NCBI GenBank assembly: GCA_030403585.1 | Contig: JAUEPE010000010.1 | Span: forward strand, 1 to 64,000 | Length of the DNA: 64,000 bases | Source of the DNA: Frankia sp. RB7 | GTDB taxonomy: Bacteria; Pseudomonadota; Alphaproteobacteria; Rhizobiales; Xanthobacteraceae | Reading direction: 5' to 3' | Shown here: positions 54,325-63,057 of the stretch, in pieces | Numbering within the stretch: the first letter of the stretch is position 1 | How the letters are laid out: every line of letters begins with the position of its first letter | The notes under the pieces: model-generated | What the model saw: only the letters and a program-made list of their open reading frames with translations | Databases searched by the model: none | Told to the model about the DNA's origin: nothing | Position numbers and translations under genes: made by a program

Positions 54325-54493
54325 AGCTGGATCCCTTGGCTGGCCCTGATGTCGTCACCCTTACGGGATCAGGTAGGGTCCCGTCACAGATTTTGCCATA
54401 TCGCAGCGCAAACGGAGCTCTTAGGTGACCCCGGGGCTCGTTCCGCCCGCCCCTACGCCAAATCGTCAATGATCTGATATAGCTTCCGCGACA

Positions 54494-55090
54494 ATGATCG
54501 CCGAATCTCCCCGCTCCCCCCTTCGCCTGCTCGCCCGGTTGGTCCCGGTGCTCGTGGTTGCCTTGCTATGCATCTGGGCCAGCCCGGCCTCGGCCGATTT
54601 CCGGCTTTGCAACAACACCTCGAGCCGGGTCGGTATCGCGCTCGGCTACAAGGACGCCGACGGCTGGACCACCGAGGGCTGGTGGAACATCTCGTCCCGC
54701 TCCTGCGAGACGCTGCTGCGGGGAACGCTGGTCGCCCGTTACTATTACATTTACGCGATTGACTATGACCGCGGCGGTGAATGGTCGGGGCAAGCCTTCA
54801 TGTGCTCGCGCGACAAGGAATTCACCATCCGCGGCACGGAGGACTGCCTGGCGCGCGGCTATGACCGGACCGGCTATTTCGAGGTCGATACCGGCGAGCA
54901 GCGGGCCTGGACGGTCCAGCTCACCGATGCCAACGAGCAGCCCGGCCAGCAACGTGTCCCCGGCATGCCGGGCCCTGTCGGCCCTGGTGGCGGCGTTCCG
55001 GGTTTGCCCAATGGTCCACCCGGTGGTACGCCCCCCGCCGCGCCTGGCCTTCCGCCAGCCCCCTCGCCACCGTCTGGAAATAAGCCATGA
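54494..55090 (+). CDS. Secreted DUF1036 protein with Pro/Gly-rich tail
   Basis: This 198-residue exported protein has a signal peptide (about 1-34, ending ASA-DF), a DUF1036 domain (about 35-150) with LCNNTSSRVGIALGYKDADG and paired cysteines, and a collagen-like Gly/Pro-rich tail (about 152-198). Function is unknown. Its stop overlaps the pyk start (ATGA), which couples a secreted protein to a glycolytic enzyme, a pairing seen in several alphaproteobacteria. Confidence 0.88.
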   Translation: MIAESPRSPLRLLARLVPVLVVALLCIWASPASADFRLCNNTSSRVGIALGYKDADGWTTEGWWNISSRSCETLLRGTLVARYYYIYAIDYDRGGEWSGQAFMCSRDKEFTIRGTEDCLARGYDRTGYFEVDTGEQRAWTVQLTDANEQPGQQRVPGMPGPVGPGGGVPGLPNGPPGGTPPAAPGLPPAPSPPSGNKP

Positions 55091-56523
55091 GGCGTCTTCG
55101 CCGTATCAAGATTCTCGCGACCCTCGGACCTGCCTCCTCGGATCTCGCGATGATCCGCCGCCTGTTCGAGGCCGGCGCCGACGTGTTCCGAATCAATATG
55201 AGCCACACCCCGCATGACAAGATGCGGGAGCTGGTGGCGACGATCCGCAATGTCGAGTCGAGCTACGGCCGCCCGATCGGCATCCTGGTCGACCTGCAAG
55301 GCCCGAAGCTCCGGCTTGGCGCGTTCGCGGAAGGCTCAGTTCAGCTCCAGAATGGCCAGACCTTCACGCTCGATTCCGACAAGACCCCGGGCGACGCCAC
55401 GCGCGTCAATCTTCCTCACCCGGAGATCCTCGCCGCGCTCAGACCCGGCCATGCATTGCTACTCGACGACGGCAAGGTGCGGCTGATCGCGGAGGAAACC
55501 ACGAAGGAGCACGCGGTGACGCGCGTCGTGGTCGGCGGCAAGATGTCCGACCGCAAGGGCGTCAGCCTTCCGGATACGGACCTGCCGGTCTCGGCGATGA
55601 CGCCGAAGGACCGCGCCGACCTCGAGGCCGCACTTGTGACCGGCGTCGACTGGATCGCGCTGTCCTTCGTGCAGCGCGCCGACGACGTGCTCGAAGCCAA
55701 GAAGATGATCCGCGGCCGCGCCGCGGTCATGGCCAAGATCGAGAAGCCGCAGGCGATCGACCGCCTCGCCGACATCATCGAGGCCTCCGACGCGCTGATG
55801 GTGGCGCGCGGCGACCTCGGCGTCGAGCTGCCGCTGGAGCGGGTGCCGAGCCTGCAAAAGCAAATGACGCGCATGGCGCGCCGCGCCGGCAAGCCGGTGG
55901 TGGTCGCAACGCAAATGCTGGAATCGATGATCCAGTCGCCGGTGCCGACCCGCGCCGAAGTCTCCGACGTCGCCACCGCCGTCTACGAGGGCGCCGACGC
56001 CATCATGCTGTCGGCGGAATCGGCCGCGGGCAAATTCCCGGTCGAGGCGGTCTCGACCATGAACCGCATCGGCGAGGAAGTGGAGCGCGACCCGATCTAC
56101 CGCTCCGTGTTGACGGCACAGCGCCCCCCGCCGGAAGCCACCGCGGGCGACGCCATTGCGGATGCCGCGCGGCAGATCGCCGAGACGCTCGACCTGCCCG
56201 CTTTGATCTGCTGGACCAGCTCTGGCTCGACAGCCGTGCGCGTGGCGCGCGAGCGGCCGAAGCCGCCGATCGTGGCGATCACGCCGAACATCCAGGCCGG
56301 CCGCCGGCTCGCCGTCGTGTGGGGCGTGCATTGCGTGGTGGCGGACGATGCGCGCGACCAGGACGACATGGTGAGCCGCGCCGGCCAGATCGCGTTCCGC
56401 GACGGTTTCGTCCGCGCCGGCCAGCGCGTGATCATCGTCGCCGGCGTGCCGCTCGGCATTCCCGGCACCACCAACATGGTGCGCATCGCCTCGGTCGGCC
56501 CCGAGGGCGAAGCGGAAATCTGA
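55087..56523 (+). CDS. pyk: Pyruvate kinase
   Basis: This enzyme makes pyruvate and ATP from phosphoenolpyruvate and ADP. The 478-residue protein has RRIKILATLGPASSD at the N-terminus, DLQGPKLRLG, MAKIEKPQAID, MVARGDLGVELPLE and ATQMLESMI, followed by the C-terminal domain. It overlaps the DUF1036 gene by 4 bp, so the two are translated in tandem. Confidence 0.95.
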   Translation: MRRLRRIKILATLGPASSDLAMIRRLFEAGADVFRINMSHTPHDKMRELVATIRNVESSYGRPIGILVDLQGPKLRLGAFAEGSVQLQNGQTFTLDSDKTPGDATRVNLPHPEILAALRPGHALLLDDGKVRLIAEETTKEHAVTRVVVGGKMSDRKGVSLPDTDLPVSAMTPKDRADLEAALVTGVDWIALSFVQRADDVLEAKKMIRGRAAVMAKIEKPQAIDRLADIIEASDALMVARGDLGVELPLERVPSLQKQMTRMARRAGKPVVVATQMLESMIQSPVPTRAEVSDVATAVYEGADAIMLSAESAAGKFPVEAVSTMNRIGEEVERDPIYRSVLTAQRPPPEATAGDAIADAARQIAETLDLPALICWTSSGSTAVRVARERPKPPIVAITPNIQAGRRLAVVWGVHCVVADDARDQDDMVSRAGQIAFRDGFVRAGQRVIIVAGVPLGIPGTTNMVRIASVGPEGEAEI

Positions 56524-56674
56524 ACCGCGCGCGGCCCCTCCGACAAAAAAGTCGAAAACAACCCCATGCACAGTAGCCGGCCCGTCCGGATGCCGTGCGC
56601 GGATTCTGCGAAAAGACATGCTCAGGCAATGGCCTGAGCGCGATCAGGTCTCCGTCCCTGTCGCGCCGGCGTTT

Positions 56675-57355
56675 TTACGCCCCGACCAGCGCCTTGGTCG
56701 TCGGCAGCAGCGTCTGCTGCACCACCAGACCGCGGGCGCGGGCATCCATGACGCCGACGGCGCGCAGCGCAAGCAGCGTCACGGTCTGCACCGCATCGCG
56801 CATCTTCGCGGGATCTTCGAGATTGTCGGGCGCAAGCGGGCCGACCAGCGCTTCGTGCAGCGCACCCAGGAGCGCGGTCGCGGCGAGCGCGGTGTCCTGC
56901 GCCGGCAGATGGCCGGCGCGCACGGCCGCATCGATCCGCGAAGCCATCTCGCCGGCAATCTCGCGGCGGCTGGCAAGGCGTGAGGCACTGACATCGACAT
57001 CGACGGGCTCGGCCAAAATGCCCCAGGCCAGCCGGCGTTGCGACAGCGTATGGACCGCAACGGTGGTCACGGCCGCCGCCAGCGCGGAGGACGGGCCGGG
57101 CGCGGCATCGGCCGCGCGCCGGATCGCCGCGAGTTCGTCGCGGGAGACCTCGGAAATCAATTCGGAGATCAGCTCGGCCTTGGAGGGGAAGTAGCGATAG
57201 ACGGTGCCGGCCGCCACATTGGCCCGGACTGCGACCGGCGCGATCTGCACCGCCGCCATGCCGCCTTCGGCTGCAGCTTCCCTTGCCGCCGCCAGGATGG
57301 CGCTGCGCCGAGCCGCAAGGCGCTTAACCACTTGATGCGTTCGCCGATAAACCAT
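56675..57355 (-). CDS. TetR-family regulator
   Basis: This 226-residue protein has an N-terminal TetR HTH (about 17-60; APVAVRANVAAGTVYRYFPSKAEL, quoted by position) and a ligand domain that looks like TetR_C family members with few polar residues. ATG 57355 is chosen; the frame extends to 57376 via GTG. No operator is obvious. The nearest divergent neighbour is another minus-strand gene, so the target is unclear. Confidence 0.88.
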   Translation of the reverse strand: MVYRRTHQVVKRLAARRSAILAAAREAAAEGGMAAVQIAPVAVRANVAAGTVYRYFPSKAELISELISEVSRDELAAIRRAADAAPGPSSALAAAVTTVAVHTLSQRRLAWGILAEPVDVDVSASRLASRREIAGEMASRIDAAVRAGHLPAQDTALAATALLGALHEALVGPLAPDNLEDPAKMRDAVQTVTLLALRAVGVMDARARGLVVQQTLLPTTKALVGA

Positions 57356-57498
57356 GGCGCGCTTCCTGTCCCACACGCTTGCCGCACGCCCGCGGCCGAA
57401 CGCTTCGTCACTGCACTAGATGCAAATCGCCCCGCAAGAACTGAACTACTATTCAAAGCGGAACACAAGACGCAAATATGCTGACGGTGGTCTGCTGA

Positions 57499-58725
57499 TT
57501 ACGTTCGCGTTGCAGCAAGGTGCGTTGATGCAGCCTCGGCAGCCCGCCAGGCTGCGCAGCGGCCGAGGACCAGCCCGTAGACGATGAGGATCGCCGGGAA
57601 GCCCACCGGTTGCCCGAGAAACAGGAAGGTCGCAAGCAGCGCGAAGACGAGAGCCAGGGCCATCACCTCATGGCGCGCGAAACCTTCATCGAGCCCGGCG
57701 CGGATGAGAAAGGCCACCGCGATGCCCAGCACGACCAGATCGTACATGAAGAGATAGGGCGTCGTGAGCAGCGTTGCCGCCGCGAGCATCGCCGCCTTCA
57801 GCGCGTAGGGCAGCCTGCTCCGCCACGTCGCAACCAGCACGACGCCAACCGCTGCCGTCAACACCCACTGGAATATCCATCCGAGCTGCTCGGTGCCGCC
57901 GACATAGCGCACCAACGCAAAGATGCTCTGCATCTTGAACCAGGGTGCCCTTCCTTCGGTCAGGAACGCCTGCGAGAACATCGGAATCCAGTGGAAGAAG
58001 GCCTGCCAGCTTTCGGTCCCGAAAGCGAGCCAGGACGCCCCTGCGATCGTCACGGTGACGATGCCAGCGGTGAAAATCACCGTCCACTCGGCGGCAGCGA
58101 TCAGCACCAGCGGAAACAGCAATCCATATTGGGGTTTGTAGCTTAGAAGGCCCAGGCAGATTCCGGCCAGCACGGGCCGCGTCGGCAGCAGATAAAGCAT
58201 GCCGCCGATCAGGGAGGCGGTGAGGAAGCCGTTCTGACCGACCAGGATGTTGATGAAGGTGGCTGGAAATCCAATCGCAAGCACCAGGCCCGCGTTGCGC
58301 CCGATGATCGCGCGCATCACGGCGAGATAGGGCACCATGCTGAACGCGGCCCAACCGATGAAAGCCACCGCATAGGGAAACTGTGCGAGGAATGACGCGA
58401 CGAACAGGAAGGGCGGCGGATAGTGCCAGGCGAAATGGCCGACAAAATCCTGCTGGAGCAGCGCCAGCTCGACCTGCTTCTGGATGTCCCAATCCCAGGC
58501 CTGCGCGGGATGGCCCTCGAGCGCCAGTTTTCCGGCGGCCCAGACATTGACGAAGTCCGTCGGGATGCCGCGTCCGTCCGCGCCGAAGATCCACACATGC
58601 GTGAGATAGGCCGTCGGAAAATACGCCAGCGTGACGATCGCCAGCACGAAGGAGATGTTGAGGAGCGTTGCAGGGAGTGTGCCGTGACGACCAACAGCAG
58701 GCGGGGCGGACGAAGCTTCGGCCAT
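57499..58725 (-). CDS. GT87 (DUF2029) polytopic membrane protein
   Basis: This 408-residue protein has about ten membrane helices. The first periplasmic loop carries FGADGRGIPTDFVNVWAAGK, and LEGHPAQAWDWDIQKQ and HFAWHYPPPFLFVA follow, as in DUF2029/glycosyltransferase-87 enzymes, which use polyprenyl-phosphate sugars. ATG 58725 has AGGAA upstream; the frame to 58839 is unsupported. The sugar and acceptor are unknown. Confidence 0.85.
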   Translation of the reverse strand: MAEASSAPPAVGRHGTLPATLLNISFVLAIVTLAYFPTAYLTHVWIFGADGRGIPTDFVNVWAAGKLALEGHPAQAWDWDIQKQVELALLQQDFVGHFAWHYPPPFLFVASFLAQFPYAVAFIGWAAFSMVPYLAVMRAIIGRNAGLVLAIGFPATFINILVGQNGFLTASLIGGMLYLLPTRPVLAGICLGLLSYKPQYGLLFPLVLIAAAEWTVIFTAGIVTVTIAGASWLAFGTESWQAFFHWIPMFSQAFLTEGRAPWFKMQSIFALVRYVGGTEQLGWIFQWVLTAAVGVVLVATWRSRLPYALKAAMLAAATLLTTPYLFMYDLVVLGIAVAFLIRAGLDEGFARHEVMALALVFALLATFLFLGQPVGFPAILIVYGLVLGRCAAWRAAEAASTHLAATRT

Positions 58726-58845
58726 GCGGCTTCCTTTGACGCAATACGGTGACGCAGATGCGTTCAAGCCATACACCCCAGTGACTTGAAGGAGGCTTAA
58801 GCCGGATTGTCGAATGCCCCGCGCCGATGCGCCTGACAAAGCAAT

Positions 58846-58870
58846 AGAGCCCCGTCGATGACGGGGCTCT
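58846..58870 (-). terminator. Rho-independent terminator of the Flp pilin gene
   Basis: A perfect 11-bp stem, AGAGCCCCGTC (58846-58856) and GACGGGGCTCT (58860-58870), with a GAT loop. On the minus strand it follows the pilin stop by 24 bp and leads into ATTGCTTT. Confidence 0.8.
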
Positions 58871-58894
58871 TCGCTATTCCGTTGATCGTCCGGC

Positions 58895-59059
58895 TTACTT
58901 GAGGCTGGACGAGATCGAGCCGAACTTGGCGTTCAGCGTGGTGCCGAGGTTGTTGACGACGGTGATGATCGCCAGCGCGATGCCGGCGGCGATCAGGCCG
59001 TATTCGATGGCGGTGGCGCCGGATTCATCCTTCACGAAACGCGAAACGAGGTTCTTCAT
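58895..59059 (-). CDS. Flp-type IVb pilin
   Basis: This 54-residue pilin has the prepilin cleavage site DESG-ATAIEYGL, with Glu at position 5 of the mature protein, followed by a single hydrophobic helix (GLIAAGIALAIITVV). GGGAG precedes ATG 59059. It would form the Flp/Tad pilus, but no tad assembly genes are in the window, so it may be an extra pilin copy. Confidence 0.92.
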   Translation of the reverse strand: MKNLVSRFVKDESGATAIEYGLIAAGIALAIITVVNNLGTTLNAKFGSISSSLK

Positions 59060-59717
59060 AAACTGCTCCCAAAGAGGACACGAGGCTACAACTGGTCTGG
59101 TCTTTTCGGCTTCCCAGCGCCGCCCGACCATGAAACCGAGCGTAAAGGCAAAGACTTGCGCCGCAGTTAATTCGACTGCGGAAATACGGAACCGTTTGTA
59201 TGTATTCGACGATGGTAAACCGAAATCTAAAACAATCGGTTAAATTGCAGGGACATGAAGCCTCGCCAAACGCTCTCTGCTCCGATGAAATCTCCGGATT
59301 CTTGTTTTAACGCGTTTTCTTGACGCGAACCGGTATCCACTTCGCTCGAAAACGCGACGGGATTAGGCTCGATTGTCGCCGCGACGGTGGTCCGCTCCCT
59401 CTCCCGCTTGCGGGGAGGGCTGGGTGGGGGTGCTTCCGCGTCGGAATTGTCGAGGATTGTGGAGGACGTCCCTGCGTGGCGAGAGCCCTCACCCGCCGCG
59501 CTCTGCGAGCGCGGCGGCCTCTCCCGCAAGCGGGAGAGGCGGAGCAAGACCGCGGACCATCCTCGTGAAATCCATATGCGATTGCCCTGCCCGCAAGCGG
59601 GGGAGGTTGAAACCAAAAGCCATCACACTCCAGTTGCGCCGATTTACGGGAAGTTATGACCGCCGTGGTCAAATGCACCCCGCTCGGCCAACAGGACCAA
59701 GAACAAGACGAGGCGGC
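59060..59717. repeat. Intergenic stretch with nested palindromic repeats
   Basis: No gene is seen in this 658-bp gap. The distal half holds REP-like hairpins: CCTCTCCCGC with GCGGGGAGGG-type arms near 59395-59412, CCGCCGCGCTC/GAGCGCGGCGG (59493-59503, 59507-59517), and directly after it CCTCTCCCGC/GCGGGAGAGG (59518-59527, 59530-59539). The proximal part contains the upstream region of the pilin. The hairpins share their core with those at 1313 and 19149. Confidence 0.75.
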
Positions 59718-61208
59718 ATGTCCCTATCCTTCACCAACAGCATTGCGGTACAGAGCCGCGCGCGAGCGCTGGTGCCGCTGTGTGTCGGCGCGGGCGCCTA
59801 TCTGTTCTTTCTCTATATCGGCGACACCCTGCTTCAGGACTCCGACTCGTTCTGGCAGATCAAGATCGGGCAGTGGATCCTCGATCACCACGCCCTGCCC
59901 TATACAGACTTCTATTCCTTCACCCGCGCCGGCGAGCCGTGGATCTCGACGTCCTGGCTGTCGCAAATCCTGTACGCCATCTCTTACGCGCAATGGGACT
60001 GGGCCGGGCCGGTGGTCCTCACTGCGCTCGCGATTGCGGCGTCGGCTGCGATCTTCGTCTATCTGCTCGATGCGCATCTCGAAATTCCGCGCTCGGTGCT
60101 GTTCGCGATGCTGGCCGTGCTGCTGTCGCTGCACCACATCCTGGCGCGACCGCACATGCTGGCACTGCCGGTGATGATCGCCTGGGTCGGCAGTCTCATG
60201 AATGCGGCCGACCGCAAGGTCACGCCGTCCTGGGTCTGGCTGCCGCTGATGTCGCTGTGGGCCAACCTTCACGGCGGCTTCGTGCTCGGCCTCGCGCTGA
60301 TCGGCCCGATGGCGGTGGAGGCAATCTGGACGCTCGATTCCGGCAAGCAGGTCCGGCTGCTCGCGCGCTGGTTCCTGTTCGGCGTCGCCGCCATGCTGGC
60401 AGCCTGCGTCACGCCCTATGGCTGGCGCACGCTGCTGGGCGCGACCAACATCCTCAATCTCGGCGAGCTGCTGTCGGTCATTTCGGAATGGATGCCGGCC
60501 AATTTCGCCTCGTTCTCCGCCTTCGAAGGCGCCATCCTCGGCCTCATCGCGATCGGCCTGTTTCGCGGCCTGACGCTGTCGCCGCCGCGCATCCTGCTGA
60601 TCCTGCTCTTCACCTGGATGGGGCTCACCCATGTCAGGAGCATCGAGGCCTTTGCCTTCCTGGTGCCGCTGGTGCTGGCCAAGCCGCTCGGCGAGACATC
60701 GCCGCTGCCGCAAGATACTGAGCAGGCCGGCGAAAGCTGGGCAGCGCGCTACGTCACCATCACCGGCGCGCTGATGATCGCTGCCGCGGCCTGGACCACG
60801 ACCTCGATCTACATGTCGCATCATCGCTTCACCTTCACGATGGACCAGACGCCGGTCGCCGCCGTCGACCTGCTCCAGCAACGCAAGGCGCAGCGCATCT
60901 TCAACGCCTATCAGTTCGGCGGCTATCTGATCTCGCGCGACATCCCGGTGTTCGTCGACGGCCGCGCCGAGCTCTATGGCGAGAAGTTCGTGATGGACTT
61001 CTTCAAGGCAGTCGAGGTCAAGAAGCTCGACAACCTGACGCGGCTGCTGGAAGAGTACAAGATCGACGCCACGCTGATGGTCGCCGACAGCCCGGCCGCC
61101 CAGGTGCTCGATCACATCAAGGGCTGGAAGCGGCTCTATGCCGACGACATCGCCGTGATCCATGTGCGCGATGGTGAGCCGGCGGCGGCCGCGCCGGCCA
61201 AACCATGA
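59718..61208 (+). CDS. GT-C-like membrane protein with DxD loop, copy 1
   Basis: This 496-residue protein has about ten membrane helices and a soluble C-terminal domain. The first loop reads DSDSFWQIKIGQWILDHH (DxD at 41-43), a placement typical of GT-C glycosyltransferases. The C-terminal part contains NAYQFGGYLISRDIPVFVDG and DSPAAQVLDHIKGWKRLY. It is followed by a close paralogue with a 4-bp overlap. ATG 59718 has GAGGCGG upstream; the frame extends further but crosses the repeats. Enzyme activity is inferred, not shown. Confidence 0.8.
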   Translation: MSLSFTNSIAVQSRARALVPLCVGAGAYLFFLYIGDTLLQDSDSFWQIKIGQWILDHHALPYTDFYSFTRAGEPWISTSWLSQILYAISYAQWDWAGPVVLTALAIAASAAIFVYLLDAHLEIPRSVLFAMLAVLLSLHHILARPHMLALPVMIAWVGSLMNAADRKVTPSWVWLPLMSLWANLHGGFVLGLALIGPMAVEAIWTLDSGKQVRLLARWFLFGVAAMLAACVTPYGWRTLLGATNILNLGELLSVISEWMPANFASFSAFEGAILGLIAIGLFRGLTLSPPRILLILLFTWMGLTHVRSIEAFAFLVPLVLAKPLGETSPLPQDTEQAGESWAARYVTITGALMIAAAAWTTTSIYMSHHRFTFTMDQTPVAAVDLLQQRKAQRIFNAYQFGGYLISRDIPVFVDGRAELYGEKFVMDFFKAVEVKKLDNLTRLLEEYKIDATLMVADSPAAQVLDHIKGWKRLYADDIAVIHVRDGEPAAAAPAKP

Positions 61209-62686
61209 CCATCGCGGCCAGCGTTCCGATCGCACGCGCGCAGCGCAATCTGGCGCCGCTGTGCGTCGCGGCCGCGACCTTTCTGCTGCTGCTGGTGAAC
61301 GGCGACAGCCTGCTGCACGATCCCGACACGCTCTGGCAGATCAAGGTCGGTGAGTGGATCCTCGATCATCGCACGGTGCCCTGGACCGACTTCTATTCAT
61401 TGACGCATCAGGGTGACGTCTGGCTCTCGACCTCATGGCTGTCGCAAGTCCTGTTCGCGACCGCCTATTCGCATTGGGGATGGGCCGGCCCCGTCGTGCT
61501 CACCGCGGCCGCGATCGCGCTGGCGATGGGATTGCTGCTGAGCTTCCTGCAACGGCATCTCGACCTGCCCTATGCGCTGGTGTTCTGCCTGCTGGCGATG
61601 ACGCTGGCGGCGCCGCATCTGCTGGCCCGCCCACACGTGCTGGCGTTGCCGGTCATGGTTGCCTGGACCGGAGGCTTGATGGCCGCGGCCGACCGCGGCC
61701 GCGCGCCGTCCTTCCGGCTGCTGCCGCTGATGGTGCTGTGGGCCAATCTTCACGGCGGCTTCGTGCTCGGCCTCGCCTTGATTGGCGCGATCGGCATCGA
61801 GGCGCTCTGGCGCGCGGCGCCGGCGCGGCGGCTGGCGCTCGCGATGCGCTGGACCGCGTTCGGGCTTGGTGCGCTGGCGGCGAGCTGCTGCACGCCCTAT
61901 GGCCTGGACACGCTGTTCGGTGCCGCCCGCATCCTCAGCCTCGGAAAATCCTTCTCCGTCATCGCCGAATGGCGACCGGCCGACTTCAGCTCGTTCAGCC
62001 CGTTCGCGGGCGCGCTGCTCGGCCTGCTCGGTCTCGCGCTCACGCGTGGGCTATCGCTGTCGCCGCCGCGCGTGCTGCTGATCCTCGGCACCACCTGGAT
62101 GGCGCTGGCGCATGTCCGCAGCATCGAGACCTTTGGCGTGCTCGTCCCGCTGGTGCTGGCGCAGCCGCTGAGCAGCTGGTTCAGGCCCGCGTCGGATGCA
62201 CCGCGCGGCTTGAGAATGGCTCCCGGTGCTCCGGCGGCGCTGGCCGCGGTGGCAATCGTGCTCGCGACCGCGAGTGCCACGGCGACCTTTGCAGGCCGTC
62301 ATGCCTTCGAATTCTCCACGGTACAGACGCCGGTTGCGGCAGTCGATTTGCTCATCGAGCGCAAGACCGCGCGCATCTTCAATTCCTACGGATTTGGCGG
62401 CTACCTCATCGTCCGCGACATCAAGCCCTTCGTCGACGGACGATCGGAGCTCTACGGCGAAAAATTCCTGATGAACTATTTTGCCGCCGAAGACGGCCGC
62501 GACCTCTCCGGCCTCTTGCGCATGCTCGACGACAACAGCATCGAGGCAACGCTGCTGACGCCGGATTCACCGGCGGCGCAGATGCTGGATCATATCAAGG
62601 GCTGGAAGCGGGTGTATGGCGACAAGGTCGCAATTGTCCATGTGCGCGACAATGCCGAAGGCGCGGCCGTGACGACATCGCAGTGA
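61205..62686 (+). CDS. GT-C-like membrane protein with DxD loop, copy 2
   Basis: This 493-residue paralogue of the preceding protein shows long matching blocks: DPDTLWQIKVGEWILDHR (DxD at 39-41), STSWLSQVLFATAYSHWGWA, LWANLHGGFVLGLALIGA, FVDGRSELYGEKFLMNYF and DHIKGWKRVYGDKVAIVHVR. The start overlaps the first copy's stop (ATGA). The pair arose by tandem duplication and is probably one operon. Both presumably modify an envelope glycan or protein. Confidence 0.8.
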   Translation: MTIAASVPIARAQRNLAPLCVAAATFLLLLVNGDSLLHDPDTLWQIKVGEWILDHRTVPWTDFYSLTHQGDVWLSTSWLSQVLFATAYSHWGWAGPVVLTAAAIALAMGLLLSFLQRHLDLPYALVFCLLAMTLAAPHLLARPHVLALPVMVAWTGGLMAAADRGRAPSFRLLPLMVLWANLHGGFVLGLALIGAIGIEALWRAAPARRLALAMRWTAFGLGALAASCCTPYGLDTLFGAARILSLGKSFSVIAEWRPADFSSFSPFAGALLGLLGLALTRGLSLSPPRVLLILGTTWMALAHVRSIETFGVLVPLVLAQPLSSWFRPASDAPRGLRMAPGAPAALAAVAIVLATASATATFAGRHAFEFSTVQTPVAAVDLLIERKTARIFNSYGFGGYLIVRDIKPFVDGRSELYGEKFLMNYFAAEDGRDLSGLLRMLDDNSIEATLLTPDSPAAQMLDHIKGWKRVYGDKVAIVHVRDNAEGAAVTTSQ

Positions 62687-62723
62687 AGACGCAGCTCCAG
62701 GAGAGCCGGTCATTCATCTTCGA

Positions 62724-62864
62724 TCACGAAAACAGAAAGGTCCCGATCAGCAGCCCCCCAGCAAACGCGAGAAGTCCCAAAGTGGAGGCTGAAACGATAC
62801 GGATGAGGATGCGAACCTGCTCCTCATACTCCTGTTCTGCGGTCTTGTGGGACTGAGCCGTCAT
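62724..62864 (-). CDS. Small single-membrane-helix protein
   Basis: This 46-residue peptide reads MTAQSHKTAEQEYEEQVRIL then a helix (SASTLGLLAFAGGLLIGTFL). The acidic/helical N-terminus and one C-terminal membrane segment resemble accessory membrane peptides. ATG 62864 has AGGG upstream; an upstream start at 62924 is weaker. It is not recognised. It is convergent with copy 2 of the GT-C-like pair. Confidence 0.55.
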   Translation of the reverse strand: MTAQSHKTAEQEYEEQVRILIRIVSASTLGLLAFAGGLLIGTFLFS

Positions 62865-63004
62865 TGCAACTGCCCTGCCATCGCCCAGATCGGGCGAATG
62901 TACGCTCGAAATCATGGCCAGCAAGAGGCATTTTAGCCCCGTTGCGATGCCCTGTTCGTGATCTGGCGGGTGTCTCGTCGACGGGGAGGATCATTGAAGC
63001 TCCC

Positions 63005-63039
63005 GTAGCCCGGATGGAGCGCAGCGCAATCCGGGCTAC
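63005..63039. repeat. Dispersed palindromic repeat (GTAGCCCGGAT family)
   Basis: GTAGCCCGGAT at one end and ATCCGGGCTAC at the other form a 35-bp near-palindrome with central GGAGCGCAGCGCA. It is a well-known intergenic repeat type in Bradyrhizobium and other rhizobia. It lies 18 bp past the 3' end of the binding-protein gene at 63058 and may help end its transcript. Confidence 0.8.
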
Positions 63040-63057
63040 AAGAGCAAGGGCAGCGCA

